A stretch of 64,000 bases of DNA from Nocardia sp. CY41. Its GTDB lineage: Bacteria > Actinomycetota > Actinomycetes > Mycobacteriales > Mycobacteriaceae. The translations under genes were made by a program, and so were the position numbers. Shown in pieces: positions 1 through 9,222 of the stretch (positions are counted from its first letter, which is position 1; each line of letters begins with the position of its first letter). The stretch lies in NCBI RefSeq assembly GCF_009829325.1, contig NZ_VUOS01000010.1, positions 124,001 through 188,000 of the forward strand, in the 5' to 3' direction. Below the pieces are notes generated by a model that was not told where the DNA came from, did not search any database, and saw only the letters and a program-made list of their open reading frames with translations.

Positions 1-1145
1 GTGTACGTACCGGTCGGCTGGTCGTCCTGGCCCAGCAGATACAGCCGCTTCACCGAGATCAGAATGGCCTCGGCGATCACATCGCGCATGCGCGGGTTGG
101 TGAGAACCGAGGCATCGTATTCGTTGGTCAGATAACCGATGTCCACCTGGACCGTCGGCATCTTGGTGAGGCGCAACAGGTCCCACGTGCGCGCATGGGT
201 ACGGCAGTCCTGCAGCGAGGTTCGGGCGACGACCTCCCGCTGGATGAAGCCGGCCAGCACCTGGCCGATCATGGACACCGAGCCGTGCGAGTTGCCGAAG
301 TAGAACCCGGCCACGCCGTTGGCCAGCGGGCTCGGGTTGGTGGCACAGCGCAGGGAGATCATCAGATCCGCGTCGAAGGCGTTGGATGTGTCCGCACGCT
401 CGGCGTCGGTGGGGTTGACGCCCCACGGCCGCGACAAGAAGGTCTCCATACCCGTGGCCGCCATCCGTCCCTCGAGACGGCTGGCCAAGTCCCACAGGAT
501 CTCCGACTCGTAGACGTCGCCGTACTCGGTGGGTACGGCGCATCCCTTGTCCGGCCCGCCGAGGCCCGGATCGATGACGATTCGCTTGCCCGTCAGCTGC
601 GGCCCCGCCCGGTGCACCACTTCTTCCTCGGCGATCCGGTGCGGATTGCCTCCGGTCACCCTGGCGCCGAGCAGGTCCAGCGAGCGCAGCGTGTCGGGAC
701 CGCAGATTCCGTCGGCCGACAGCCCGATCTCCCGCTGGAAGGCGGTCAGCGCGTCATGGGTGTGCGGACCGAAGTAGCCGTCGACCCGATGCACGTAGAA
801 GCCGAGATCCTGCAGCCTGCGCTGGAGCGTGGCCACGTCGTCGCCGTAGAGCGGCGCGGACAGCTGATAGATCAGTGTGCGCGCGCCGAGCCGGTAGGAC
901 GCCTCCTTGAGTGCCCGGTAGGTCGCCGGACCGACCACCCCGTCGACCAGCAGACCGCGATGCTGCTGGAACGCGCGAACAGCGGAGTCGAGGTGGTGGT
1001 CGAAGGAGACCTCCGTATCCTTCCAGTATTCGCGCGCGTCCGCCTGATCGGTAGCGACGTGCGCGTGTAGGAACCCGAGGCTTGCCAGGGTGCTCCGAAC
1101 CTCTGCTACGGCTGGACCGGAATCGCCGTGACGAAGTCGGTGCAT
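1..1145 (-). CDS. cwlM: CwlM, peptidoglycan-regulatory amidase homologue (partial, C-terminus outside window)
   Basis: The frame opens at ATG 1145 behind a purine-rich GGAAGGAAAGG and runs 381 codons off the left edge. I translated it by hand. Two peptidoglycan-binding type 1 modules are seen at about residues 5-80 and 95-155, followed by an Amidase_3 fold from about 187. The zinc and catalytic positions of active amidases look altered: the first His is Leu195 (IDPGLGG), the second is Arg266 (ISLRCAT), and the final Glu is Asp335 (VQVDIGY). Mycobacterial CwlM is known as a cytoplasmic regulator of MurA rather than a hydrolase, and no signal peptide is visible here, which fits. It is the last gene seen of the trxB-trxA-cwlM run, an order conserved near oriC in Mycobacteriales. 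Confidence 0.9.
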   Translation of the reverse strand, partial: MHRLRHGDSGPAVAEVRSTLASLGFLHAHVATDQADAREYWKDTEVSFDHHLDSAVRAFQQHRGLLVDGVVGPATYRALKEASYRLGARTLIYQLSAPLYGDDVATLQRRLQDLGFYVHRVDGYFGPHTHDALTAFQREIGLSADGICGPDTLRSLDLLGARVTGGNPHRIAEEEVVHRAGPQLTGKRIVIDPGLGGPDKGCAVPTEYGDVYESEILWDLASRLEGRMAATGMETFLSRPWGVNPTDAERADTSNAFDADLMISLRCATNPSPLANGVAGFYFGNSHGSVSMIGQVLAGFIQREVVARTSLQDCRTHARTWDLLRLTKMPTVQVDIGYLTNEYDASVLTNPRMRDVIAEAILISVKRLYLLGQDDQPTGTY

Positions 1146-1304
1146 GCGTGAGAGCCCTTTCCTTCCGTCAACCCGCGGGTACCCACTCATGCGATGGGAT
1201 ACACCTTCGCACGACAGGAGCGTCGGTCGATTGTCTCAGACCCGGACCAGGTTTCGACAACCCCGGGTCCAGGGCATCCTACGGCGCGTCGTCGGATCGC
1301 GTCG

Positions 1305-1637
1305 TCAGATGACGTCTTCGAGTTCGCGCAGAAGAGCCGCCTTGCCCTTCGCCCCGACGATCTGTTTGACCGGCTTACCGCCGCGGAACAGCATCATAGT
1401 GGGCAGCGAGAGGATCTGATAATCGCGGGCGGTGCTCGGGTTGGCGTCCACGTCCAGCTTCGCGATGGTCAGCTTGTCCGCGTGCGCACCGGCGATCTCC
1501 TCCAGGACGGGCGCGACCATCTTGCACGGCCCGCACCAGTCGGCCCAGAAATCGACGAGGACGGGCTTCTCACTCAGCAGCACGTCGTCGGCGAAGGTCG
1601 CGTCGGTGACGACAACCGTGTTGGCGGACTTGGACAT
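1305..1637 (-). CDS. trxA: Thioredoxin
   Basis: This 110-residue protein has the full thioredoxin fold length and the redox motif WCGPC at 34-38, with cis-Pro79 in SLPT. It reduces disulfides in cytoplasmic proteins and is recycled by TrxB, encoded 57 bases upstream on the same strand. The start is set by AGGAG nine bases before ATG 1637. It corresponds in position to TrxC (Rv3914) of M. tuberculosis. It is probably co-transcribed with trxB from the ECF-type promoter upstream of that gene. Nothing in the sequence is unusual. Confidence 0.97.
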   Translation of the reverse strand: MSKSANTVVVTDATFADDVLLSEKPVLVDFWADWCGPCKMVAPVLEEIAGAHADKLTIAKLDVDANPSTARDYQILSLPTMMLFRGGKPVKQIVGAKGKAALLRELEDVI

Positions 1638-1694
1638 GGGTGTTCTCCTAGCGATACAGCGAAACGAAAGGTGTGTGTCTGGTCCGGTGCGAAC

Positions 1695-2711
1695 TCAGGT
1701 AGCGGGGACGGCCACCGACTCGCCCGCGTGGGCGAGAGTGTTCGAGGTGATGTCGCCCTGCTCGGCCAACCAGCGTTCGGCATCGATGGCCGCCCGGCAG
1801 CCCGTGCCTGCGGCGGTGATCGCCTGGCGGTAAGTGTGGTCGACCAGATCGCCCGCGGCGAAGACGCCGGGGATGTCGGTGGCGGTCGTTGGCTCCTGGA
1901 CCAGCACGTATCCCTCGTCGTCCAAGGCGACCTGGCCCCGGACGAGTTCGCTGCGCGGGTCGTGGCCGATCGCGACGAACAGGCCGGTGGCGGCCAGCTC
2001 GGAGGTCTCGCCGGTCCGGGTGTCCCGCACGGTCAGGTGGGTGACGCTGTTCTCACCGTGCACCTCGACCACTTCGGCGTTGAGCACGAACTTGATCTTC
2101 TCGTTCGCCTTCGCACGCTCGAGCATGATGCGGGACGCGCGGAACTCCTCGCGACGGTGCACGATGGTCACGCTGGAGGCGAACTTGGTCAGGAAGGTCG
2201 CCTCTTCCATCGCGGAGTCGCCGCCGCCGACCACCACGATGTCCTGGCCCTTGAAGAAGAAGCCGTCACAGGTGGCGCAGGCGCTGACGCCGCGGCCGAG
2301 CAACCGCTGTTCGCCAGGGACGTTCAGGTAGCGCGCGGCCGACCCCATGGCGAGGATGACGGCGTAGGCCTGGAACGTCTCGCCGCCGACGACGACCTTC
2401 TTGATCGGGCCGGTCAAGTCGACGGCATCCACGTCCTCGGTGCGGATGTCCGCGCCGAAACGTTTCGCCTGCTCGCGCATCTCCTCCATGAGATCCGGGC
2501 CCATGATGCCGCCGCGGAAGCCGGGAAAGTTCTCGACCTCGGTGGTGGTCATCAGCGCACCGCCGAACTGGGTCCCCTCGAACTGCAGCGGCTGGAGCTC
2601 GGCGCGGCCGGCGTAGACGGCGGCCGTGTAGCCGGCAGGTCCGGAGCCGACGATGATCAGATCGCGAACTGGCGTGCCGGTGTCGCTTGCTTGCTCGCTA
2701 CGCTCGCTCAT
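1695..2711 (-). CDS. trxB: Thioredoxin reductase (NADPH, FAD)
   Basis: The 338-residue flavoprotein transfers electrons from NADPH to thioredoxin. The FAD-binding GSGPAG lies at 22-27, the redox-active CATC at 145-148, the NADPH-binding GGGDSA at 162-167, the phosphate-binding HRREEF at about 185-190, and a C-terminal FAD motif GVFAAGD near the end. ATG 2711 is preceded by GGAAGG. The gene sits directly before trxA, so the two form a reductase-thioredoxin operon. A GGAACA-N17-GTT element 39-64 bases upstream of the start suggests control by a SigH/SigR-type thiol-stress sigma factor. Confidence 0.97.
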   Translation of the reverse strand: MSERSEQASDTGTPVRDLIIVGSGPAGYTAAVYAGRAELQPLQFEGTQFGGALMTTTEVENFPGFRGGIMGPDLMEEMREQAKRFGADIRTEDVDAVDLTGPIKKVVVGGETFQAYAVILAMGSAARYLNVPGEQRLLGRGVSACATCDGFFFKGQDIVVVGGGDSAMEEATFLTKFASSVTIVHRREEFRASRIMLERAKANEKIKFVLNAEVVEVHGENSVTHLTVRDTRTGETSELAATGLFVAIGHDPRSELVRGQVALDDEGYVLVQEPTTATDIPGVFAAGDLVDHTYRQAITAAGTGCRAAIDAERWLAEQGDITSNTLAHAGESVAVPAT

Positions 2712-2749
2712 GGGGCCCTTCCGGGAAGATTCGATCGGACGTGTCGGTC

Positions 2750-2776
2750 AACAACAGGGTAATGGCTGTTGTTCCC
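2750..2776 (-). promoter_or_regulatory. Putative SigH/SigR-type ECF promoter of trxB-trxA
   Basis: On the minus strand, GGAAC (2775-2771) is followed by 18 bases and then GTT (2752-2750). This matches the GGAAY-N18/19-GTT pattern of SigH in mycobacteria and SigR in Streptomyces, whose regulons classically include thioredoxin genes. A start near 2740 would leave a leader of about 30 bases before ATG 2711. SigM promoters also use GGAAC at -35, so SigM cannot be excluded. Confidence 0.6.
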
Positions 2777-2819
2777 ACGTCGACGGGCTCACGCCGCGCG
2801 GGTGGTCCAGATCGCATGG

Positions 2820-3629
2820 TCAGCCGATGTCCTGCAGCGCCTTGCGCTGCGGATCACCCGCACCGCAACCGGTTCCGACCACCAGGGCGGTGATCTTGGG
2901 CGGCTGCGGGCCGTTGAGCAGGATGAGCACCGCGTTCCCGCCCTGGAATCGGATGTCTGTCGATCCGAGGACCGTGCGGTCGAGACCGTTCGCCCGCACA
3001 CAGCGCTCCAGTGCTCCCGGGCCGGCCAGGGAGCCGGTGACGGTGTTCCGGCCGAGCGCGCTGAGGGCCATGGTGGCGGTGAGATCATCGCCCCATTCGT
3101 CGTTCCCCGTGGTCGGTTGCGCGGTGGGCGCGGGAGCGTCACCGCCGCGCAACGTCGAGACCCACACCCCCGCCCCCGCCACAGTGACGATCGCCGCGGC
3201 CGCCGCGGCGAACCAGCGCAATCTGCCACGGCGTCGCTCGTCCAGAGTCACCGGTGGGGATTCGGAAACCTCTGCTTCGCCGACGGATTCGCCCGCCCAT
3301 GCGCGCGGAAGCTCATGAACCGTAGCGTCGGGGGCGTCCTCCGGCGGTTCGAGTTCGCCGACGAACAGAGCGAGCCGAGCCGCCACGTCGTCCGGCATCG
3401 GGTGAACGATGCGCTCATCCCGGGCGAGGGCACGCAGCTCGGCGGTGACGTCGTCCAAGCCGCGCAAGAACCGCATGGCGTCTTGATCACGCGAGACCGC
3501 AGGCCACAGTTGCGCACGCTGCTCCGGCGTCACGTTGTCGGCATGCAAGTCAGCCAGCAATTCGGACGTGAACGGGGGCTGCGGCACGGACTGGGTAGCC
3601 ATCGCACCTCCGTTGTTCGCATCTGACAT
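2820..3629 (-). CDS. Membrane anti-sigma factor, probable SigM antagonist
   Basis: This protein follows sigM directly and holds the position of Rv3912, the anti-sigma factor of SigM. From ATG 3629 it is 269 residues: a cytoplasmic N-terminal half (about 15-135), one membrane helix at about 138-158 (FAAAAAAIVTV), and an extracytoplasmic C-terminal part. That is the usual layout of ECF anti-sigma factors. No zinc-binding HxxxCxxC motif is seen, so it is not a redox ZAS protein. The start is uncertain. TTG 3704 abuts the sigM stop, ATG 3629 has a GAGG at a long spacing, and ATG 3602 has a perfect GGAGGT only three bases away. Confidence 0.8.
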   Translation of the reverse strand: MSDANNGGAMATQSVPQPPFTSELLADLHADNVTPEQRAQLWPAVSRDQDAMRFLRGLDDVTAELRALARDERIVHPMPDDVAARLALFVGELEPPEDAPDATVHELPRAWAGESVGEAEVSESPPVTLDERRRGRLRWFAAAAAAIVTVAGAGVWVSTLRGGDAPAPTAQPTTGNDEWGDDLTATMALSALGRNTVTGSLAGPGALERCVRANGLDRTVLGSTDIRFQGGNAVLILLNGPQPPKITALVVGTGCGAGDPQRKALQDIG

Positions 3630-3704
3630 CGCGGGGATCCCCTCGCCGACGGGGCCTGCCTCTGAATCGTTCAGGGGTTCGTCACTATTAATGACGCATC
3701 CCAA

Positions 3705-4286
3705 CTACCTCCGGTTCCCCGGATCACGCAGATAATCCAATCGCTCTTTCAACCGCTGCCGCGCGCGAGCGCACCGGCTCTTGATGGTTCCCTCGGGCAC
3801 ACCGAGCAACGCGGCCGCCTCGGCCACGCTATACCCCTCCACGTCGACCGCGACGAGCGCGGTCCGCTGATCCGGCGGCAAGGAGAACAGCGCGCGATCG
3901 ATGTCCATGGACATCTCCACCTGGGCCATCTCGTCGCGGTAGTCCTTGGGCTCGGGCAGCGACTCCGGCGCCAGCGATACCGCGCGTCTGGTCTTGTTGC
4001 GGCGGATCCGATCCAGGCAAGCGTTCACCACGATCGCATGCAGCCAGCTGCGCACTTCCGCCTGCGCACGGAACGAGCCAGCCGTGCGATGCGCCGACAA
4101 AAGCGCGTCCTGCAGCGAATCGGCCGCGTCCTCGCGCGTGTAGGACGTCCGCAACGCGGTCTGCCACAGATGATCATTGTGCCTGCGCAGCAACTCGGCG
4201 AACGCGTGACGCTCACCACGCACATGCGCCCGCAACAACTCCACATCGGTGGCTTCACCGAGTACAAGGGAACGCTCGTGACACAT
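3705..4286 (-). CDS. sigM: ECF sigma factor SigM
   Basis: From ATG 4286 the protein has 193 residues. Region 2 spans about 15-95, with the -10 recognition stretch around DSLQDALLSAH and SWLHAIVVNACLDR. Region 4 spans about 125-185, with the helix-turn-helix around GYSVAEAAALLGVPEGTIKS. Gene order (trxB, anti-sigma, sigM, murJ) and the close resemblance of both regions to M. tuberculosis SigM support the name. It directs RNA polymerase to stress promoters when released by the anti-sigma factor encoded downstream. The start is not certain: the frame extends to TTG 4343 without a good ribosome binding site, and the residues after Met at 4286 align best with known SigM. Confidence 0.92.
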   Translation of the reverse strand: MCHERSLVLGEATDVELLRAHVRGERHAFAELLRRHNDHLWQTALRTSYTREDAADSLQDALLSAHRTAGSFRAQAEVRSWLHAIVVNACLDRIRRNKTRRAVSLAPESLPEPKDYRDEMAQVEMSMDIDRALFSLPPDQRTALVAVDVEGYSVAEAAALLGVPEGTIKSRCARARQRLKERLDYLRDPGNRR

Positions 4287-4577
4287 CACCTGTCGCGACG
4301 CCCCCCTGCCGAGCTCCTCGTTCACTTCGGACGACAATGCCAACCCCTTGGACGGCCCTCACGGCGGCAACGGGCCCGATCGACCATTACCGAGACTTCG
4401 CAGCATCCAGGAACGAAAACGCCGGAACCTGGGAAGCTCCCCTGCGAGAGCGCCCGAAGATCATATCGTCCGTAACGTTTTGGCAGCAACCGAATCTCGG
4501 GCCGGGTACGGAGGAATGCGACGCGCGACGTGCGCTACGAACGCTCCGCGCGAACGAGGGCGCGGCGGGAAAGCCGG

Positions 4578-7500
4578 CTACGGCGCGACGTCGAAACGGA
4601 TGTCGGAAATAGCGGTCTGGAACTGTCCTCCGGAGTTACCCAGTCCGGTGATCCAGACGAGCACGTAGCGGGCGGCTTGGTCGGCGCGCACCGGGATGTC
4701 GGTGACGCCGTCGTCCAGCCGGGCGGAGCCGATCAGCTGAGTCTGATCCAGCGTCGGCGACCCGGTCGGCGAGGTGCGGATCTCCACCGACGTGCCCGCG
4801 CTGGGCGAGTTGATCGAGACGTTCGTGAGCTTGGCCGGGGCAGGCAGCGTCGCCAGCAGCCCGACGCCCTTCTTGAGCGCCGGGAACTGCTGGAAGTACT
4901 GATCGGTGCGCCACTGGGTGCCCGGATCGTTGTCCAGCACCGCCTGGACGTTGGCGACGCCGTCGGCCGTGCCCTCCGGCGAGAACACCGACACACCGGT
5001 CACCGGGACCGGCGCACCGGTCGAGGTCAGGTTCGGGCCCGCGGCGGCGGGCGTCGGCACCGGCTGGTTGTTCGTCGTCAGGCCGATATTGCGCTGCTCG
5101 TTGAGCGGCGCCTCCGAAGCGGTCGGCGCGAACACGCTGACCATCCACCAGATCACGATGCCGACCACGAGCGCGGCGAGAATGCCGAGGCCGACCATGA
5201 TCCACATCATCCGCTGTGAGCGTTCGCGTTCGGCCGCGAGCAGCTCAGGATCGGCGAGCGAGTCGTCCATATTCGCGGGCGCGCGCTGGCCGAGGCGCAG
5301 CACGGGGATGAAATCGGTCTTCTGATCAACGACGGACGCCTGCTCCAGCACGTGCTGGACCGTCGCCGCCGTCCGCACGCCCTTGTTCGACTCCAGCGAG
5401 CGCACGGCGACCGCGGAGATCTCGAACGGCACCTCGGGGCGGATCTGGCGCGGCTCCACCGGAGTGCCGTCCGGGCCGAAGTCCGCCAGCCGAAGTCCGC
5501 CGACCGTCGCGGCGGTGCCGGTGACACCGCCCGAGCGGATCGGCCAGCGGGCGGTGATGAGCGCGTAGAGCATCGCACCCAGACCACGCACATCGGATTG
5601 CGCATCCGAGTCCGACAGCGTGCCGGGGAACGCGAGCACCGCGTCGCCCGAGGCGCTGATGCGCACCCGGTCGGGATGGTCGATGGACAGCGATCCACCG
5701 CCGCGGTGCGCCAGCTCGGCCGCCGAGGCGAGGGCGCGGATGGCGCGGGCCGCGCCGATCGGCGACGGCACCGTCTCGGCCATCTCGCGCAGCGAACGGC
5801 CCGGCGTCCACTCGGCCACCACGATGCCGCCGGAGCTGCCGCGCACCACGTCCAAGACGCGGGCCAGGCCGGGCGAGTTGATCCGGCCGAGGCGCAGCGT
5901 CCGGGACAGGATCGCCTGCGGGCCGTCCTGCCCGGAGTTCTCCGTCGCCTTCTGGTCGGCGTCGACGAAGGTCAGCGCGACCTCGCGATCGAGTTTGATG
6001 TCCAGCGCCTGCCAGAACTTCAAGCCGCGGGCGCCGCCGTGGCTGGCCAGCAGGCGGTAGCGGCCGCCTGCCACCGAAGCGCCAGGGATGAGCTTGGGGC
6101 CGCGCGGTATGCGCCGGGCGCCCAGGTTCTCCCCGCCCATCGGAGGCATCTCCGGCGAGCCGATGGGGATCATCCCGGTGTCGTACATCGGGTCGCGCGG
6201 CGGCAGCTGATTCTCCTGCGATCTCGGCGCGTCCTGATCCGGTGCGGCCGTCCCCGGCTGCTTGTTCGCGTACGCGGGATCCGACTGCTCCCCCGCGGTC
6301 GGCGGTACATCGGTGGACAATCCGCCGGGCGTGGTCGCAGAAGAATCGGCGGCCGGGACGCCGCCCACCGCGTCGTCGCTCACCCTCGGTCCTCCTTCGC
6401 CCTGGTATGTCGAGGTTCCGGCGAATTCGCCACTTGTGCTTCTCTGCCGAACAGGGTACGGGAACTCCCCCATGCCGGTGCGGTCAACGGCATCGGGTCT
6501 GATTACCGGCAGCACCATGGTCTGGGCATCCATGTACGGATCGAACCGCGGGTATGCCAGATAGGGATCGGGCCTGCGCAGGACCTGCGTGACGTACGGA
6601 TCCTCGGCCGGGCTCTCCAGATCGAGATCCGGCGCGGGCGGCGTCCAGCCCAGGCGCCGCGAGATGGCCACGGTAATGGCGACGATCTCCGGGATACCGG
6701 CGAGTCGCATCAGGCCGAAGGCAACCGCGAACATGACGATCGCGGTGATCGCCACCCGGATCAGCGAACCGGGGCCGCCGAAGGACGCGGTCAGCCGATC
6801 CAGACCGAGTACCCGGTCCACGATCCACATCACCGCGCCGCCCGCGAGTGACGCAAGCACGACACGAGTCACTGTGCGGCCGACATTGGCCATCCGGAGA
6901 TCCCCGAGACTGCGGTGCAGCAGCAAACCGCCCACCACGGCGCCGACCGCGAAGCCGAGGCCGTTCGCGACGCCGAGCGCGATCACCACGTGCTCGGCAT
7001 CGGTGATGACCGGAGCCAGCGCGGAGAAGACGATCTTGGCTGCGGTGATGCCGAGGATGATCCAGGTCGGCGTCCATGCTTGCTCTCGGGCATAGAACAC
7101 GCGCAAGTGGATCAAAACAAGCGAGTACGGGATGAGCGTAAACGCAGACCAGCTCACCGCCTGCCCCAAACGCTCGGCGTCCTCGGCGAAGCGTGCGTAT
7201 CCGAATAACGCCTCGCCGACCTGTGGCCCCGCCAGTGTCAGGAAGGTGATGACCGGGACCAGCGCGATCATGGTCAACCGGGTGGCGACCGACAGATCGT
7301 CCACGACGGCCGGCGTATCGTCCGCTGCGGCATTTCGGCTCAAGCGCGGCATGATCGCGGTAAGCACGGTGACGCCGAGCACGCCGTATGGAAGCTGCAG
7401 GAGCAGCCAGGCATTCTGATAGATCGCGGGTCCGGCCGCATCGGTGTGCGACGAGATGTTATTGGCGAAAACCAGGCCAGCCTGACTGATCAGGACATAC

Positions 7501-8996
7501 AGGATGATGGCGGCGCCCATCCTGCCGAATTGCTTGAGGCGGGCGTCGATGCCCCACAGAGGCCGCAAGTCGATCCCTTGTCGGCGAATGGCGGGCACCA
7601 GGCTGACGGCTTGTGTCACCACGCCGAGGGTGATACCGAGACCGAGTACCAGAAGCTTCGGATCGCTCATCCGGACCGGATCGAGGGTTATCTCTCCGGG
7701 CGTCAGCGCGTAGAGCCCGAGAACGGTCAGCACCACGAGATTGTTGAGCACAGGAGCCCAAGCACCCGGCTTGAACACTTGTCGCGTATTCAGGATTGCC
7801 GTGAGCAGTGCTGACATGCCGTAGAACAGGATGGCAGGCACCAACAGGAACGTGAGCGCGGTGGTCAGCGCGGTGTTCACCTGGCCGTCAGACGATACGA
7901 AGACATGGGTCGCCAGCACCGGCGCTGCCGCGACCGCGAAAACCGTCGCTACGGCCAGCACCGTGAACGCTGCGGTGACGAGACGCCGCACGAACGCGGC
8001 GCCACCGTCGGCATCCTCTTGCTCGGCCCGGACCAGCGTAGGCACGACGATCGCGGTCAGCACCGCGCCGAGCACCAACTCCGAAATCATGTTCGGGATC
8101 AGGCTGGCGGACGCGAAGGCACTGGCAATCGCCGGCCCGAGCACGGTGAGCAGCATCAACTGCTTACCGAATCCGGTGATTCGGCTGACCAGCGTCGCGA
8201 ACGCGATGGATCCGGTATCGCTCAGCAGCCGGGAGTTGGGGCTCTGCTGCGTCTCGTCGACCTTCACCGGAGCCGACGTCCCGGCAGGCCACTCCTTCGT
8301 CCGTGGGCGTTCCGTTTCCGCGGGTTCGTGCCGGACCGGGGCGGCCGGCCGTTGACGCGGCGGCGGGAACTGCTGCGGCTGTGGCGGAGCGTAGCGCGGC
8401 GGTGGCACCCGCTCGGATTCCGGCGCGACGGCCGGCATCGGCCCGGACCGGGGTGGGCGCGGCGCGGCCGGGATCGGGCCCGACTGCGGAGGACGCGGCA
8501 CGGCAGGTATCGCGCCGGATCGGGGTGGGCGCGGGGCGGCCGGTATCGCGCCGGACTGCGGACCGCGCGGTGCGATAGGCGGCGGCGCCTGCCGGGCGGA
8601 GCCTGGCGGCGGGCCGGCGGGCGCGGGGCCCGGACGAGCGGGCACAGGCGGAACCGGTCGCGGTTGTCCCGGACCGGCCGCAGGCGGCGGAGCGGGATAC
8701 GGCCGTGGGTTCGGCGCGGGCCCGGGCCGCGGTGGTGCCGGCGGCATGGGCCGCGCGGGGGGAGGCGGCGGAGCCATGCGCTGGTCCGGCCGCTGCGGCG
8801 TGGCCGGAGGACGACTGACCTGCGGCACCCGCGGTGGCCGGCCCTCGGGATAAGGGCCGCCGTTCACGCCGGGCTGCTCGGCTTCGGAGGGAGCAGGGCC
8901 GCGTTCCCAAGGAGCGACCGGCGCTCGGCGAACCGGTGGCCCGTCGAGGCGGTCGTTTGGTCGAGGGCGATGAGCCGATATGTCATCGTCGCTCAT
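4578..8996 (-). CDS. murJ: MurJ lipid II flippase fused to a pseudokinase and an extracytoplasmic domain
   Basis: This 1472-residue multidomain protein exports lipid II for peptidoglycan synthesis. Residues 1-255 are proline-rich and probably disordered. About 258-770 is the multi-helix MurJ/MviN core, starting at LLSDTGSIAFATLVSRITGF. About 970-1230 is a kinase-like fold without catalytic motifs: Thr replaces the VAIK lysine (VALTFV), and HRD and DFG are absent. A single membrane helix follows at about 1264-1290, then an extracytoplasmic C-terminal domain resembling discoidin-like modules. M. tuberculosis MurJ has the same plan in 1184 residues, where the phosphorylated pseudokinase recruits FhaA. 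AGGAGG precedes two adjacent ATGs; 8996 has the better spacing. An upstream extension in frame to 9293 would overlap the neighbouring gene and is rejected. Confidence 0.95.
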   Translation of the reverse strand: MSDDDISAHRPRPNDRLDGPPVRRAPVAPWERGPAPSEAEQPGVNGGPYPEGRPPRVPQVSRPPATPQRPDQRMAPPPPPARPMPPAPPRPGPAPNPRPYPAPPPAAGPGQPRPVPPVPARPGPAPAGPPPGSARQAPPPIAPRGPQSGAIPAAPRPPRSGAIPAVPRPPQSGPIPAAPRPPRSGPMPAVAPESERVPPPRYAPPQPQQFPPPRQRPAAPVRHEPAETERPRTKEWPAGTSAPVKVDETQQSPNSRLLSDTGSIAFATLVSRITGFGKQLMLLTVLGPAIASAFASASLIPNMISELVLGAVLTAIVVPTLVRAEQEDADGGAAFVRRLVTAAFTVLAVATVFAVAAAPVLATHVFVSSDGQVNTALTTALTFLLVPAILFYGMSALLTAILNTRQVFKPGAWAPVLNNLVVLTVLGLYALTPGEITLDPVRMSDPKLLVLGLGITLGVVTQAVSLVPAIRRQGIDLRPLWGIDARLKQFGRMGAAIILYVLISQAGLVFANNISSHTDAAGPAIYQNAWLLLQLPYGVLGVTVLTAIMPRLSRNAAADDTPAVVDDLSVATRLTMIALVPVITFLTLAGPQVGEALFGYARFAEDAERLGQAVSWSAFTLIPYSLVLIHLRVFYAREQAWTPTWIILGITAAKIVFSALAPVITDAEHVVIALGVANGLGFAVGAVVGGLLLHRSLGDLRMANVGRTVTRVVLASLAGGAVMWIVDRVLGLDRLTASFGGPGSLIRVAITAIVMFAVAFGLMRLAGIPEIVAITVAISRRLGWTPPAPDLDLESPAEDPYVTQVLRRPDPYLAYPRFDPYMDAQTMVLPVIRPDAVDRTGMGEFPYPVRQRSTSGEFAGTSTYQGEGGPRVSDDAVGGVPAADSSATTPGGLSTDVPPTAGEQSDPAYANKQPGTAAPDQDAPRSQENQLPPRDPMYDTGMIPIGSPEMPPMGGENLGARRIPRGPKLIPGASVAGGRYRLLASHGGARGLKFWQALDIKLDREVALTFVDADQKATENSGQDGPQAILSRTLRLGRINSPGLARVLDVVRGSSGGIVVAEWTPGRSLREMAETVPSPIGAARAIRALASAAELAHRGGGSLSIDHPDRVRISASGDAVLAFPGTLSDSDAQSDVRGLGAMLYALITARWPIRSGGVTGTAATVGGLRLADFGPDGTPVEPRQIRPEVPFEISAVAVRSLESNKGVRTAATVQHVLEQASVVDQKTDFIPVLRLGQRAPANMDDSLADPELLAAERERSQRMMWIMVGLGILAALVVGIVIWWMVSVFAPTASEAPLNEQRNIGLTTNNQPVPTPAAAGPNLTSTGAPVPVTGVSVFSPEGTADGVANVQAVLDNDPGTQWRTDQYFQQFPALKKGVGLLATLPAPAKLTNVSINSPSAGTSVEIRTSPTGSPTLDQTQLIGSARLDDGVTDIPVRADQAARYVLVWITGLGNSGGQFQTAISDIRFDVAP
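8427..8555 (-). repeat. 36-base in-frame tandem repeat in the murJ N-terminus
   Basis: Four units of 12 residues encode the series SGAIPAAPRPPR, SGAIPAVPRPPQ, SGPIPAAPRPPR and a partial SGPMPAV (about residues 148-190). The ATCG core of each unit recurs at 8437, 8473, 8509 and 8545, exactly 36 bases apart. The exact period points to slippage or unequal crossing-over within a disordered linker. Confidence 0.9.
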
Positions 8997-9222
8997 CATG
9001 CCTCCTGTACCAGCCGGGATGTCCGCACCCCCATCGGTGCGGTGAGCCGCGACTCGCCGCAACGGTCCGCCGTGGTCGGCGAACATTCTGTCAATGGTCC
9101 CCCTCCGGATCGGACCGGCTCGGGAACTCTGTGATTGTCCTCCACCGTGCCACACGACAGGCCGGTACCCCACATCGACGCAGGTAGCAGCTGTTCGCGT
9201 GGCCCCGTCGAAGCGGGATCCG

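Noticed and set aside
1239..1269. Terminator between trxA and cwlM
   Set aside because: GACCCGG and CCGGGTC form a 7-bp inverted repeat with a 17-base loop, too weak to call; the genes may be co-transcribed.
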